From NCBI RefSeq assembly GCF_001641265.1, contig NW_020167532.1:186001-250000 (forward strand): DNA of 64,000 nt. Direction: 5' to 3'. The translations under genes were made by a program, and so were the position numbers. Of the stretch, positions 33,429-42,365 are shown in pieces. The DNA comes from Pseudogymnoascus destructans. Its lineage: Eukaryota > Ascomycota > Leotiomycetes > Thelebolales > Thelebolaceae. Under the pieces are notes generated by a model. It was given only the letters and a program-made list of their open reading frames with translations. It was not told the DNA's origin and made no database searches. The first letter of the stretch is position 1. Each line of letters starts with the position of its first letter.

Positions 33429-33540
33429 ATTCGCAAAGTAACAGTAACAGAACAGTTGATCTGTCTATTCGCAAAGTAACAGTAACAGAACAGTTGATCT
33501 GTCTATTCGCAAAGTAACAGTAACAGAACAGTTGATCTGT
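33429..33540. repeat. Three tandem copies of a 38-bp unit
   Basis: The unit starts ATTCGCAAAGTAACAGTAAC and continues with AGAACAGTTGATCTGTCT. Copies at 33429, 33467 and 33505 are identical over the positions I compared, the third losing its last two bases. It lies about 400 bp upstream of the F-box start codon. Confidence 0.9.
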
Positions 33541-33623
33541 TACAGTCGGAGTGGAGGAGGAGGGAGGAGGAGGGAGGAGGATACAGAATTGTCTTCTATG
33601 GAGCGCTTTATCCCCAGCCACAT

Positions 33624-33655
<32 letters not shown>

Positions 33656-33784
33656 ACGAGAAAGTATGGTAGGAGAGGCACGAGGGGGTGGGATGGTGTG
33701 TGAATAGAGTGTCTGGGTCCCAAGTTGTGTATGAGTACACGGCGGGTCATAGTATGGGGTGTGAATAAGAAAGGAAAGGGAATG

Positions 33785-34046
33785 GGGAGGAGGATGGGGG
33801 GATGATGGGGGGATGATGGGGGGTGGATGGGGGGATGGGGGGTGGATGGATGGGGGGTGGATGGGGATGGGGGGTGGGATGGATGGGGGTGGATGGGGAT
33901 GGGGGTGGATGGGGATGGGGGGTGGATGGGGATGGGGGTTGGATGGGGATGGGGGGTGGATGGGGATGGGGGTTGGATGGGGATGGGGGGTGGATGGGGA
34001 TGGGGGTTGGATGGGGATGGGGGGTGGATGGGGATGGGGGGTGGAT
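33785..34046. repeat. G-rich minisatellite (GGATGGGGATGGGG type)
   Basis: About 260 bp of repeats built from GGATGGGG and GGGGTGGAT words, with almost no cytosine on the plus strand. Runs of four to six G separated by 2-4 bases recur throughout, so the plus strand could form G-quadruplexes. Confidence 0.9.
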
Positions 34047-34251
34047 CCATCCCACCCCTGGTGTTGAGGAGAGGGTGTGAGTGGGTGTGAGAGGGTGTGA
34101 GTGGATGATTAGGGCTTCGGATGTGTTTGTATGGTAGAGTTTGGTACAGTACGGATGTTTTTCATTGATTCTTGGTTCGGTGGTTCTATTGTAAGAGAAA
34201 AAAGAGCCGTGAGAGGCTAACGAGGGGGGAAGGAGGTGGGAAGGAGGGGGA

Positions 34252-34291
34252 AGGAGTGGATGTAGTGGATGTAGTGGATGTAGTGGATTTA
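34252..34291. repeat. Short tandem repeat of GTGGATGTA
   Basis: About four copies of a 9-bp unit, the last changed to GTGGATTTA. Confidence 0.8.
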
Positions 34292-34430
34292 GAGGGGGAT
34301 AGAGGGAGGGGTTGTGAGCGTGGATAAGAGGTGGATAAGAGATGGTGGTAGGTTGGAAGTGGGTCGTCACAAGTACTCGAGGGAAAAAAAGTACATGGAA
34401 GCGTATGTACATCGCTCTAGCTTATCCTTG

Positions 34431-34995
34431 AACGAAGCACATAATTGGGCAGATTTCCCATCATTTTTTTCCCCTATTCTTCCTCAAGAAATACCCGTAC
34501 ATGAGCTCTCTCAAACTTCCCTCTATTTAATGGTGTATAATCGTCAACTTGATCTTTGAGGTAATCAAAGTGTAACACTACTTCCTATCTAATAGGAGGC
34601 ATAGAGGTTTCTTACATAAGGTTTAACTTGACAGAGGAGGCAGGGGATCAGACACAAAGACTTTCCAAGTAACATGTTATAGTATTGTAAAGAATACTAT
34701 ATTAAGTTGAGCACAAAGCTCCTATCTAAGGGAATACTATCTACTTCATAACACTTAATAGCTACAGTAGGACCCCTGTTATAGCGATGTAATTTTGACA
34801 ACACTTGAATATCGTTATAATTGAAATATCGGTATACTGGAAACATGTAATTTAAATTGAATGACTATGTAAACCAACTATCTAGAGTACTCTGCTGCCT
34901 CGATGATATTACTAGGGCTTCAATATCAGTAGTAAGGCATCCTAAGGCCCTAGAATATGATTTTCCAAGCTTGTTCTGTAATGGTGGGTGCACCA
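34431..34995. other. Degenerate transposon-like DNA at the left edge of the cluster
   Basis: AT-rich, no open gene. At 34764 the sequence CAGTAGGACCCCTGTTATAG follows a TA and resembles the ends of pogo/Fot-type elements, but no matching inverted partner was found. At 34978 the words TGTAATGGTGGGTGCACC match the end of the gypsy LTR. Confidence 0.4.
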
Positions 34996-35434
34996 TGTTA
35001 CGATTACAGCTCACAGCTTGTCACAGCTTGTTACGGTTGTTACGGTTATTACAGTTACTACAGTTATTACAGTTATTATGGTTGTTATGGGGATTACGGG
35101 TGTAGCCTTAGCCACCAAGGTTACAACTGCTAAGCAGACAACTGTATGTTATGAGGAATAGCCTCACCTTCCTTCCTGTCACGGTTCACCAAGGCATAGG
35201 GCGCCAGTTGGGTATTATGAATTAAACTCAATCTAGAGAAGAAAGGAAAGAGAAGAGGAGCACTTGAGCAGTGGCTCGATCTATATACAGCTATGTTGTT
35301 GTGGAGTGAATTCTCTTTAGCGAGACCAGTTCTGAGAATTCACTCCACAACTGAAAACTTCGCTCCAACCCCGGAAAGCTCCCCACACCCCTGAACCCCC
35401 ACTCGAGCTGCAAGGCGCACTTGATATCGTAACA
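34996..35434 (+). repeat. LTR-like relic (TGTTACG...CGTAACA)
   Basis: 439 bp beginning TGTTACG and ending CGTAACA, i.e. TG...CA with short inverted ends. The block around 35098-35160 (GTAGCCTTAGCCACCAAGG, TATGAGGAATAGCCTCACC) is a close relative, in opposite orientation, of the solo LTR at 42732-42930. Contains short TTACGGTTGTTACGG-type repeats. The relic is flanked by a 22-bp direct copy of the gypsy LTR end (TTCTGTAATGGTGGGTGCAC). Confidence 0.65.
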
Positions 35435-35442
35435 CTTCCTTC

Positions 35443-36382
35443 TGTAATGGTGGGTGCACCAGATGTGAGAATCTAGCCACCCAAGGAAGGGATGATTTTA
35501 CTAAGACAACACACTGTCTTAGGAAACAGAGCCAAAGGGTTGTAGCTTAGACTATTCCACAACGCAGCAATCAGGTGTGTGATGTAGTGAAGTGGTTCAG
35601 ACAAGTTGCAACAAATGTTGAGTCTGGGAACTCAGGGGTAAGTCAGAGGTTAACACCTCACTGACTTTTCAGAAACAAGGAGTAACAAGATCAATGCTTG
35701 GAAGCTTGGAAAAGACGTGGAAGTATGTGATAGTCGATTTACTGTATTGTCTGCTTGCCCTTTCTTAAGGAAAGGGCAATCCTATTTATGCTAAAGGAGT
35801 GTAGTTCTCTCATTTTCCAAGACTTTCCATGATTACCAGGCTTGGTAACTGTAGTCAATGTAAGAGAATCCCATAGAACCATCTCTTAGGTTCGTAGCCT
35901 ATAGGAAGTAAAAGGAGGTCCAAGGTCAGAGTACCCCTATAGACAAATTATGTCATAGACAAATTATGTCATAGACAAATTATGTCATAGACAAATTATG
36001 TCATAACTTAACCAATCTTGTGGGTAACTAAAGAGCGATGACATGTAATGAATCATAGAGGTTCGTAGGAGCTTTTAGAGCCATCGTTCATGCTCCTAGG
36101 CCTCTAGTTGGTAGAGATATGTCATGTGGTAGTATGAGTGATGTCATGTAATGAATCATAGAGGGTTGTAGAGATATGCTATGTGGTAATATCGGCCCAG
36201 TAACTAAGGAGCGATGACGTGTAATGAATCATAATGGTTGTAGCAATCGTTGAGTAGTATTGCTCTTGTTGTTGGTGTGATAAGCCAAAATATGTATAGT
36301 GACTTGTAGGTTTGAGGAGGAGATTTCCAAGTTTGCTCTTGAGTTTGATAGCAAACTGAGTGCAACGAATGTCAGTATGACA
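35443..36382 (-). repeat. Probable 3' LTR of the gypsy element
   Basis: On the minus strand it would start TGTCATACTGACATTCG at 36382 and end CACCCACCATTACA at 35443, so TG...CA. Only the last 217 bp can be checked against the other end, because the 5' LTR is rearranged. It contains three imperfect copies of a GATGACATGTAATGAATCAT word (36035, 36129, 36208) and the 16-bp array listed separately. Confidence 0.6.
35941..36004. repeat. Four tandem copies of a 16-bp unit
   Basis: The unit ATAGACAAATTATGTC is repeated four times without change inside the presumed 3' LTR. Confidence 0.9.
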
Positions 36383-36434
36383 TGAAGGCACTGAGCTGAG
36401 TTGAGTGAGGCAGTGTCCAAGTCGACATCGTCGT

Positions 36435-37139
36435 TCAGTGTGCTCTGAATTCTAGCACCACTTCCTGAAAGTCGAAAATCCTGTCCGGCTGTGAGTACAT
36501 TCTCTGAACCAAACCTGAAGCCCAGGTCAGATCTCCCAGCCCTGCAGCAGCTTCTGCAAAATCATCGACTGGTTGGTTGAGTTCCATAATTGGCAACTTC
36601 GCCTTGACACAGTCCTGATATAATGTAATCCACTTATCGAGCCAGTCGTCGACACTTCCCACTCCCTTCTTGTATGCTTTCATTGTATTCCATTCTCGAG
36701 TGAGTGCCTTCTTATAAGCCAGCTGTGTTGGTCTCATCCGGCTCTGGAGATTTCTCAGCATATGATATCCTGATTCGCAGTCGTTGGTGAGAGAGAGAAG
36801 GTTCACGTGAACTATCGTCCTGATATAACCTCGTACATCGAGGAGCGCCTGAATCTGATGATCATAGGCCTTCAATTCGTACTTCCAATTTGTATACGCC
36901 TCTTCTTCGTCGTTTCTGAGGCGTCGAGCCTGTCCAGGAGTCAATGCCACATCGTCGTCAGGGAGCTCAACAGCTTCCTTTTTAGGGCGAGCTGGAACTG
37001 TCGTATTATTCTCAATCGAAGGATCGCAATACAACCATATCCTAACGGTGCAATACTCCCTGACTTGGGCAAGCCATGGAAACCAGTCCCTATCTGTCGT
37101 CAGGACCGTCTTCACCTTCACAGTGTCGGATGACGACAT
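36435..37139 (-). CDS. Copia-type gag-like protein
   Basis: 234 aa in one frame starting MSSSDTVKVKTVLTT. It shows the pattern of copia-type Gag proteins: a DWFPWLAQVREYC start, a W-x-Y motif (IWLYCDPS), a long helical middle (RRLRNDEEEAYTNWKYELK) and a later SVDDWLDKWITLYQDC block. No zinc knuckle is present, so the frame may be truncated at its C-terminus. The neighbouring gypsy Gag at 41303-42313 is unrelated in sequence. Confidence 0.7.
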   Translation of the reverse strand: MSSSDTVKVKTVLTTDRDWFPWLAQVREYCTVRIWLYCDPSIENNTTVPARPKKEAVELPDDDVALTPGQARRLRNDEEEAYTNWKYELKAYDHQIQALLDVRGYIRTIVHVNLLSLTNDCESGYHMLRNLQSRMRPTQLAYKKALTREWNTMKAYKKGVGSVDDWLDKWITLYQDCVKAKLPIMELNQPVDDFAEAAAGLGDLTWASGLVQRMYSQPDRIFDFQEVVLEFRAH

Positions 37140-37246
37140 CCTATCTTTGTACGTCGTGGGTTCCTTCGGAGGAAGGGCTCGTTTGAAATAGGGGTAATTC
37201 GAGTTCTTGAGACGACGGAGAGCAATACTGCTAGAGGAAGGTAGCC

Positions 37247-37257
37247 GGGCTCATAAC
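37247..37257 (-). other. Probable half-tRNA primer-binding site of the copia-like fragment
   Basis: The plus strand reads GGGCTCATAAC, which equals the anticodon arm of initiator tRNA-Met (anticodon CAT). The minus strand is therefore complementary to it. Copia-type elements of flies and fungi prime from this internal tRNA position. Confidence 0.6.
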
Positions 37258-37510
37258 TCTTAGTTGGGCGCTAGGGTACAAATCACTGGAGCGATCAACC
37301 AACTGATATATCAAGAATGGCTTCAATAGAATATATATTGTCTGGAGAGCAACGTCCTGAGCCAGCGCCAGGATGTTGCACTCGGTGAGTAAACTAAGCC
37401 TATATAGTTCTATATGTGAGACATCTACATGAGAATATCGAACACGTGACATGAACAGCTTCAGTCCCAACTGAGACAAACTGAGTGCAACGAATGTCAG
37501 TATGACATGA

Positions 37511-37520
37511 TCCCCCTTTT
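37511..37520 (-). other. Polypurine tract of the gypsy element
   Basis: On the minus strand AAAAGGGGGA overlaps the pol stop codon and is followed three bases later by TGTCATACTG, a plausible LTR start. Plus-strand synthesis of LTR elements is primed from such tracts. Confidence 0.7.
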
Positions 37521-40500
37521 AAGGACGTTTGTTGGCTGTCTGCTTGCCCTTTAGCCAGTTGGCTTTCTTAGAAAGAAATTCTAGAATGAGCTTAGATGCA
37601 TTTTTTAGATTTCTCTTAGGCTCCCAAGTGTTGTCACTTGTAGGATAGCCTTTCCACTTAACGAGGAAGTAGTCCTGACCTCTAAGTGTCTTTTTGTCAA
37701 GGATAGACTCTACTTCATATTCTGGTTGATCCAAGATCAGAACAGGAGGTGGAGGAGACTGAAGTGGTCTTAAGGAACTTTCTTGTGCCTTAGACAAGAG
37801 AGATGCATGGAAGACATTATGGATAGTCCAAGTAGGTGGTAATGCAAGCTCGAAAGCATTCTTGCCAATAGTCCTTGTGATCTTAAAAGGTCCAAGTCTT
37901 TTAGTATCAAGTTTGTCTGAAGGTCTAGTAGTTGTGATATGTCTTCTAGACAAAAAGACTTGATCACCAACTTTGAATTGTGGTGCAACCACCCCCCTGT
38001 TAAAGGCCTGAGCCTGCTCGTCTTGTGCACGCTGTATTTGAACCTTGAGATAGTCCTGGAGGCCCTTAAGGTAGATGATTCTTTCAGTAGCAGAAGGGTT
38101 TTTGAAATTTTCAGGACAATTCAGTTCTGCCACTTCAAACCTAGGGTGATAACCATAGTTTGCATAGAAAGGTGTCTCTTTTGTGGTGTTAGAGACTGTG
38201 TTGTTGTAAGCAAATTCTGCAAGATGGAGAAGATCTGCCCAGTTGTCTTGAGCATAGTTTGTATAAATTCTTAGATATTGTTCAAGTACAGAGTTGACTC
38301 TCTCTGTCTGGCCATCTGTTTGAGGGTGATAAGCTGTAGAGAAGCGTTGTTCCATGTTTAAGAGTTTAGAGAACTCCTTAAAAAAGTTTGAAGTGAAAAC
38401 TGCTCCCCTATCTGAGATCCAGTGTCCAGGAATTCCATGATATTTAAAGACCACCTTGAGGAATAGCCACGCAAGTTCAGAAGCTGTGATAGTCTCATTG
38501 CAAGGCTCAAAGTGTGCCATTTTTGTGAGCCTTTCTACCACCACAAGGATAGAGTCATAAGGGGTAGCACCCCCTTTTGGGATAGAAAGAGGCAACTTGA
38601 CTATAAAGTCAATGGATATGAAGTCCCATGGGCGTTCTGGTATAGGTAGAGGCTGCAAGAGGCCATAGGGCTTTTGCCGTGTAGGTTTGTTCAAGTTGCA
38701 AGTAGTGCAAGAAGATATATAGTCTTGAAGAGTAGTCCTTAGACTAGGCCAGTAGAACTTTCTTGTTAGAAGTTCATAAGTTTTTGCAAAGCCAAAGTGC
38801 CCTGCAGCTGGAGCATCATGGAACTGCTGTAGGAGGTGTAGCTGTAATCGTTTATCCCTTGGGACATAGATATAGTTCTTGAATAAGAGAAGTCCATGCT
38901 GATTTTTTGAGAAATTCTGTAGTCCAACTTTCTCAAGAGAGGAACCTTTCTTCTGGAGGTATTCCAAAGTTCTTTTCGCAAAGGGATCATGGTTGTAAGC
39001 ATCTTTGAATGCTTTAAGAAGTGTTGCTGAGGGTGTATAGTCTTTAAAGGTCTCTGGTTCCTGAGAAGAGGTAATGGGGGCAACTTGGTCTTGAGGGGAT
39101 AAGTTTACCCCTAAGTCCTCTGTAGTACTAGGGTTGCTTAAAGATGCTGCTATAAGCTTTGCTGAGTCTAGCAGAGCCTTTGTATTGCTAGTTTTAGCAG
39201 AATCTTGGTAGTCATGTCTTCTTGAGAGGAGATCTGCTCTTTGATTCTTGGCCCCTGAGACATGTTTTATAACAAAGTCAAAACCTCCTAGTTGTTCAGA
39301 CCACCTTGCTTGTCGTCTATTGAGCTGTTTAGTGGTTGTAAAGGTCAAGAGGTTTGAATGGTCACTGTAAATAGTGATAGGATAGTTTGCCCCTTCAAGG
39401 TAGCATCTCCAATGCTTTAGAGAACATACTATGGCAAGCAGTTCCTTGTCTGTAATGGGATAGTTTTGTTCAGCTGCTGATAGCTTTCTTGAGTAAAATG
39501 CCACAGGCTGTAGCTCTTCTTGTTTGTCTTTTGGAGCTTGGTATAAGATTCCAGAAATAGCAAAATCTGAGGCATCTGTCTCAAGAGTGGCAGGTTTCAA
39601 GGGGTTAAAGTGTAGTAACATTTTCCCTTCTTTAAATTCTCCTTTAAGAGCATCGAAAGCATCTTGCTGTGTCTTATCCCAGTGATACAAAGTGTCCTTG
39701 TGAAGTAATTGAGTAAGGGGTAAAGCCAAGGATGTATATCTTGGTATAAACCTCCTGTAATAGTTGGCAAACCCAAGGAAAGACTGAACCTCTTTAATGC
39801 TGGAAGGAATAGGCCACGTTTGTACTGCTTTTGTCTTTTCAGGGTCCATCTGAATGCCTTCTGTTGAAATTCTATGTCCCAAGAAATCAACTTGAGACAT
39901 ATGGAAAAGACATTTCTCAAGTTTGCAAAAGAGTTGTGCTTGAGATAGCTTCTCTAAGACTTGTCTAACATGTAGAACATGCTCTTGAGTGTCTAAAGAG
40001 TATATAAGAATGTCGTCTAAGTAGACAACAACAAAGATATCCAAGTAAGGTCTTAGAATATCATTCATGAGAGCTTGGAAAGAAGCAGGTGCATTGGCAA
40101 GCCCAAAAGGCATTACCTGGTATTCAAAATGACCATAGCGTGTTCTGAATGCTGTCTTCCACTCATCATCTTCCTTGATGCGTATCAGGTTATAAGCTCC
40201 CCTGAGATCTAACTTGGTAAAGATCTTTGCTGAAGAGAGCCTATCCATGAGCTCAGGGATAAGGGGTAAAGCATATCTGTTTTTAACAGTGACTGCATTA
40301 AGGCCCCTATAATCAACACAGAGACGCAAGGAGCCATCTTTCTTCTTGACAAAGAGAATAGGAGCTCCTGCTGGTGAGGAAGAAGGTCTGATAAAGCCAG
40401 AACTAAGGTTCTCATCTAGGTATTCTCTGAGAGTTTTCAGCTCTAATTCAGATAGAGAGTAGATAGGGCCGTAGGGAGGCATTGAGCCTTCTGCGAGTGG

Positions 40501-41421
40501 TATCTCATGGTCATAAGGCTGGTGCTTTGGCAGAATTGATGCCTTTGCCTTGTCAAAAAGATGTTGGTAGTCTTGGTATGCTAAAGGCAAAATGACCTCC
40601 TGAGATGATTTCTCCAAATCTGAAGTAGCTGCTATCTCCAGGACAGGTTGGAAAGGTTTAACCCATATCAGAGATGATATATCGTCCATAGTTTGGTCAA
40701 AATCCTTGATCTGGGACAAGTCTGAGTCTTGGACCTGAATAGGGGTAACTGAGGCTTGAAGGGTTTTTTCAGTATTGAGCTCCGGATTTGAGCTAAACCC
40801 AAGCGATAAATGCTTCCAATTGATAGTTGGATCATGCCTTTGAAGCCATGGAAGACCTAGGATGACTGGGTACTTCATTGGTATAACATCTAAAGAGATG
40901 GTGTCTGAAAATGTTGATTTTCCTAGGGGAATCTCAAGTTTGAGTACTGGGGTGTTGCAGGTAATGGAACCTGAACTGATAGGAGTTCCATCAATGACTC
41001 GGAGCAACTCTGGAGTGCGTTTGGGAATTGTAGGTAACTGGTGTGTCAAGATGAGGTCTTGAGATATAAAGTTGCCTGTTGCCCCTGAGTCTATCATAGC
41101 CCTTGTAGATAACACCTGTTGTTTGAAATGGAATTGAATAGGGATTAACAGGTGTGTGAAACTCTGAGAAAGCACCATCGACACATCTTTGTTGTCTAGG
41201 GGAGAAGTTGTAGTCTCAGTTGAAGTTGTGCCTGGTGGGGATTTTTCAAGTTTTTTAGGAATAGCAGCTGTGACTGTGTCTGAGGCTGCTATATGTTTTG
41301 AATCAGCACCCCCCCGTGCTGAATAGCACTCCTGAATTCTGTGCCCCCCTTTGCCACAGTATAAACAAAGGTTGGTTGTCCATTCTGTGTTTTCTTTCTT
41401 GAGGAGTAAGTTTACCCCTTT
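37519..41421 (-). CDS. Gypsy polyprotein: zinc knuckle, protease, reverse transcriptase, RNase H, integrase, chromodomain
   Basis: Open for about 1300 codons after a TGA at 41424-41422. In order: a CCHC zinc knuckle (CLYCGKGGHRIQEC), the aspartic protease site AMIDSGATGNF, reverse transcriptase with VVYLDDILIYS, RNase H with LETDASDFAIS, the integrase HHCC finger (AGHFGFAKTYELL to CTTCNLNK) and the integrase catalytic core with SIDFIVKLP, ISDRGAVFTS and HPQTDGQTERVNS. A C-terminal chromodomain follows (VESILDKKTLRGQDYFLVKW, then KGYPTSDNTWEP). All key catalytic residues are present. The frame has no ATG ahead of the protease that suits initiation and is +1 relative to gag, so it is probably made as a Gag-Pol fusion by frameshifting. 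Confidence 0.93.
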   Translation of the reverse strand, partial: KGVNLLLKKENTEWTTNLCLYCGKGGHRIQECYSARGGADSKHIAASDTVTAAIPKKLEKSPPGTTSTETTTSPLDNKDVSMVLSQSFTHLLIPIQFHFKQQVLSTRAMIDSGATGNFISQDLILTHQLPTIPKRTPELLRVIDGTPISSGSITCNTPVLKLEIPLGKSTFSDTISLDVIPMKYPVILGLPWLQRHDPTINWKHLSLGFSSNPELNTEKTLQASVTPIQVQDSDLSQIKDFDQTMDDISSLIWVKPFQPVLEIAATSDLEKSSQEVILPLAYQDYQHLFDKAKASILPKHQPYDHEIPLAEGSMPPYGPIYSLSELELKTLREYLDENLSSGFIRPSSSPAGAPILFVKKKDGSLRLCVDYRGLNAVTVKNRYALPLIPELMDRLSSAKIFTKLDLRGAYNLIRIKEDDEWKTAFRTRYGHFEYQVMPFGLANAPASFQALMNDILRPYLDIFVVVYLDDILIYSLDTQEHVLHVRQVLEKLSQAQLFCKLEKCLFHMSQVDFLGHRISTEGIQMDPEKTKAVQTWPIPSSIKEVQSFLGFANYYRRFIPRYTSLALPLTQLLHKDTLYHWDKTQQDAFDALKGEFKEGKMLLHFNPLKPATLETDASDFAISGILYQAPKDKQEELQPVAFYSRKLSAAEQNYPITDKELLAIVCSLKHWRCYLEGANYPITIYSDHSNLLTFTTTKQLNRRQARWSEQLGGFDFVIKHVSGAKNQRADLLSRRHDYQDSAKTSNTKALLDSAKLIAASLSNPSTTEDLGVNLSPQDQVAPITSSQEPETFKDYTPSATLLKAFKDAYNHDPFAKRTLEYLQKKGSSLEKVGLQNFSKNQHGLLLFKNYIYVPRDKRLQLHLLQQFHDAPAAGHFGFAKTYELLTRKFYWPSLRTTLQDYISSCTTCNLNKPTRQKPYGLLQPLPIPERPWDFISIDFIVKLPLSIPKGGATPYDSILVVVERLTKMAHFEPCNETITASELAWLFLKVVFKYHGIPGHWISDRGAVFTSNFFKEFSKLLNMEQRFSTAYHPQTDGQTERVNSVLEQYLRIYTNYAQDNWADLLHLAEFAYNNTVSNTTKETPFYANYGYHPRFEVAELNCPENFKNPSATERIIYLKGLQDYLKVQIQRAQDEQAQAFNRGVVAPQFKVGDQVFLSRRHITTTRPSDKLDTKRLGPFKITRTIGKNAFELALPPTWTIHNVFHASLLSKAQESSLRPLQSPPPPVLILDQPEYEVESILDKKTLRGQDYFLVKWKGYPTSDNTWEPKRNLKNASKLILEFLSKKANWLKGKQTANKRP

Positions 41422-42313
41422 TCAGTTTTTGAGGGCTTCTTGTAGGCTGAGGTGCTGGATTTGCTGTAGATCTCTTTATAGAGGCGTCTAAGTCCATAGA
41501 TTCAGGTGCTGAGTCCTTAGCAGTTGGTGTAGAGGTGTAATTGTTGAAATTTCTTGTTGGATGCCAGTCTTGGTTCTTCTCCTTTCTTCTTTCAAAAAGC
41601 CTATCATCAAGTCTGACAGCTTTCTCTATAAGCATTTGAAGTGTTGTAGGGCGTTCTTCTTTGCTGAGTTTATCCTTAATAGAGCTCTTGAGCCCTTGGT
41701 AGTAAGTGAAGACTAAGGCTTCTTCATTCCAAGTCAAGTGAGAAGTGATTCTCCTAAATTCTGTTGTATACTGAGCAGCAGAGGTCTTTTGACATAGCTT
41801 CTGTAGCTCTCTTTCTGCTGTAGCAGTTTCGTTGATGTCTCCAAAGGTCCTGGTAAGTTCCTCTTGAAACTGGTCATAAGAGGTAATCAAATGTGTAGTG
41901 ATATTTTGGTTGTTGCCACTAAGTCTTCTAAGATATGGCTCAAAGAAGTTGAATGCAGATCCACGAAGGTAGCTGGCAGCGAAATATATCTTCTGAATAT
42001 CTGAGGTGAACTGATGAGGCCTGAGGGTGAAGTAGATGTCCAGTTGCATAAGAAATCCCTTCAACTTCCTCCTGTCTCCATGGTATAAATATGGTGTTTG
42101 CACTTTAGGAAGTGCACCTGGGGTACCCGACATAGCCAGAGGAGCTGTGGGAAGCTCTGTATGATGTGTCTGAGTTGAGGATTGTGTTGCTGAAGTGTTG
42201 GCTTGAAAGGTGTTTTCCAAATTCTCAAGTTTGTTTGCTATATTTTGTATAAAGGCAAACAGTTGTTGCATCTGCTGTTCAGCAGTAGTTGTAGGAGCTT
42301 GGTCGTCCTCCAT
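41303..42313 (-). CDS. Gypsy Gag protein
   Basis: 336 aa from ATG 42313. The retrotransposon Gag domain is visible: PYLYHGDRRKLKGFLMQLDI, then FAASYLRGSAFNFFEPYL, then FQEELTRTFGDINETATAEREL and QYTTEFRRITSHLTWNEEAL. The C-terminal part is basic and Pro/Ser-rich. In this frame the protein runs out (RMDNQPLFILWQ) just where the zinc knuckle should be; the knuckle lies in the +1 frame of pol, overlapping gag by about 120 bases. Confidence 0.9.
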   Translation of the reverse strand: MEDDQAPTTTAEQQMQQLFAFIQNIANKLENLENTFQANTSATQSSTQTHHTELPTAPLAMSGTPGALPKVQTPYLYHGDRRKLKGFLMQLDIYFTLRPHQFTSDIQKIYFAASYLRGSAFNFFEPYLRRLSGNNQNITTHLITSYDQFQEELTRTFGDINETATAERELQKLCQKTSAAQYTTEFRRITSHLTWNEEALVFTYYQGLKSSIKDKLSKEERPTTLQMLIEKAVRLDDRLFERRKEKNQDWHPTRNFNNYTSTPTAKDSAPESMDLDASIKRSTANPAPQPTRSPQKLKRGKLTPQERKHRMDNQPLFILWQRGAQNSGVLFSTGGC

Positions 42314-42365
42314 TGTAGTATCGAAGTGCTGCTATAGAAATAGTTGAAGCTTGAAGCAGACAAGG

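Larger units (their letters stand above)
33034..34430. other. F-box gene upstream region with several minisatellites
   Basis: 1.4 kb without a supported gene between the F-box start and the transposon cluster. It contains the three repeats listed separately and an alternating GAGGACGAGG tract near 33630-33660. Long frames here are translations of repeats (runs of WMGMG or PSPSTPHP) and were not called as genes. Confidence 0.5.
36353..37507 (-). mobile_element. Ty1/copia-like fragment (LTR/leader plus gag only) lodged in the gypsy element
   Basis: Bounded on both sides by the same 34-bp direct repeat (starts CAAACTGAGTGCAACGAATG). Inside it, on the minus strand, come a leader of about 370 bp, a half-tRNA primer site at 37247-37257 and a gag-like gene. 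No copia protease, integrase or reverse transcriptase is present, so it could move only with help from another element. It lies exactly between the gypsy polypurine tract and its 3' LTR. Confidence 0.6.

Noticed and set aside
33813..34412. Long Gly/Trp/Met and Pro/Ser/His frames on both strands
   Set aside because: They are translations of the G-rich minisatellite and change frame with it.
34764..34850. Possible left end of the pogo element whose transposase fragment lies at 42931-43308
   Set aside because: CAGTAGGACCCCTGTTATAG looks like a pogo-type end, but no inverted partner is found near 43400-43560.
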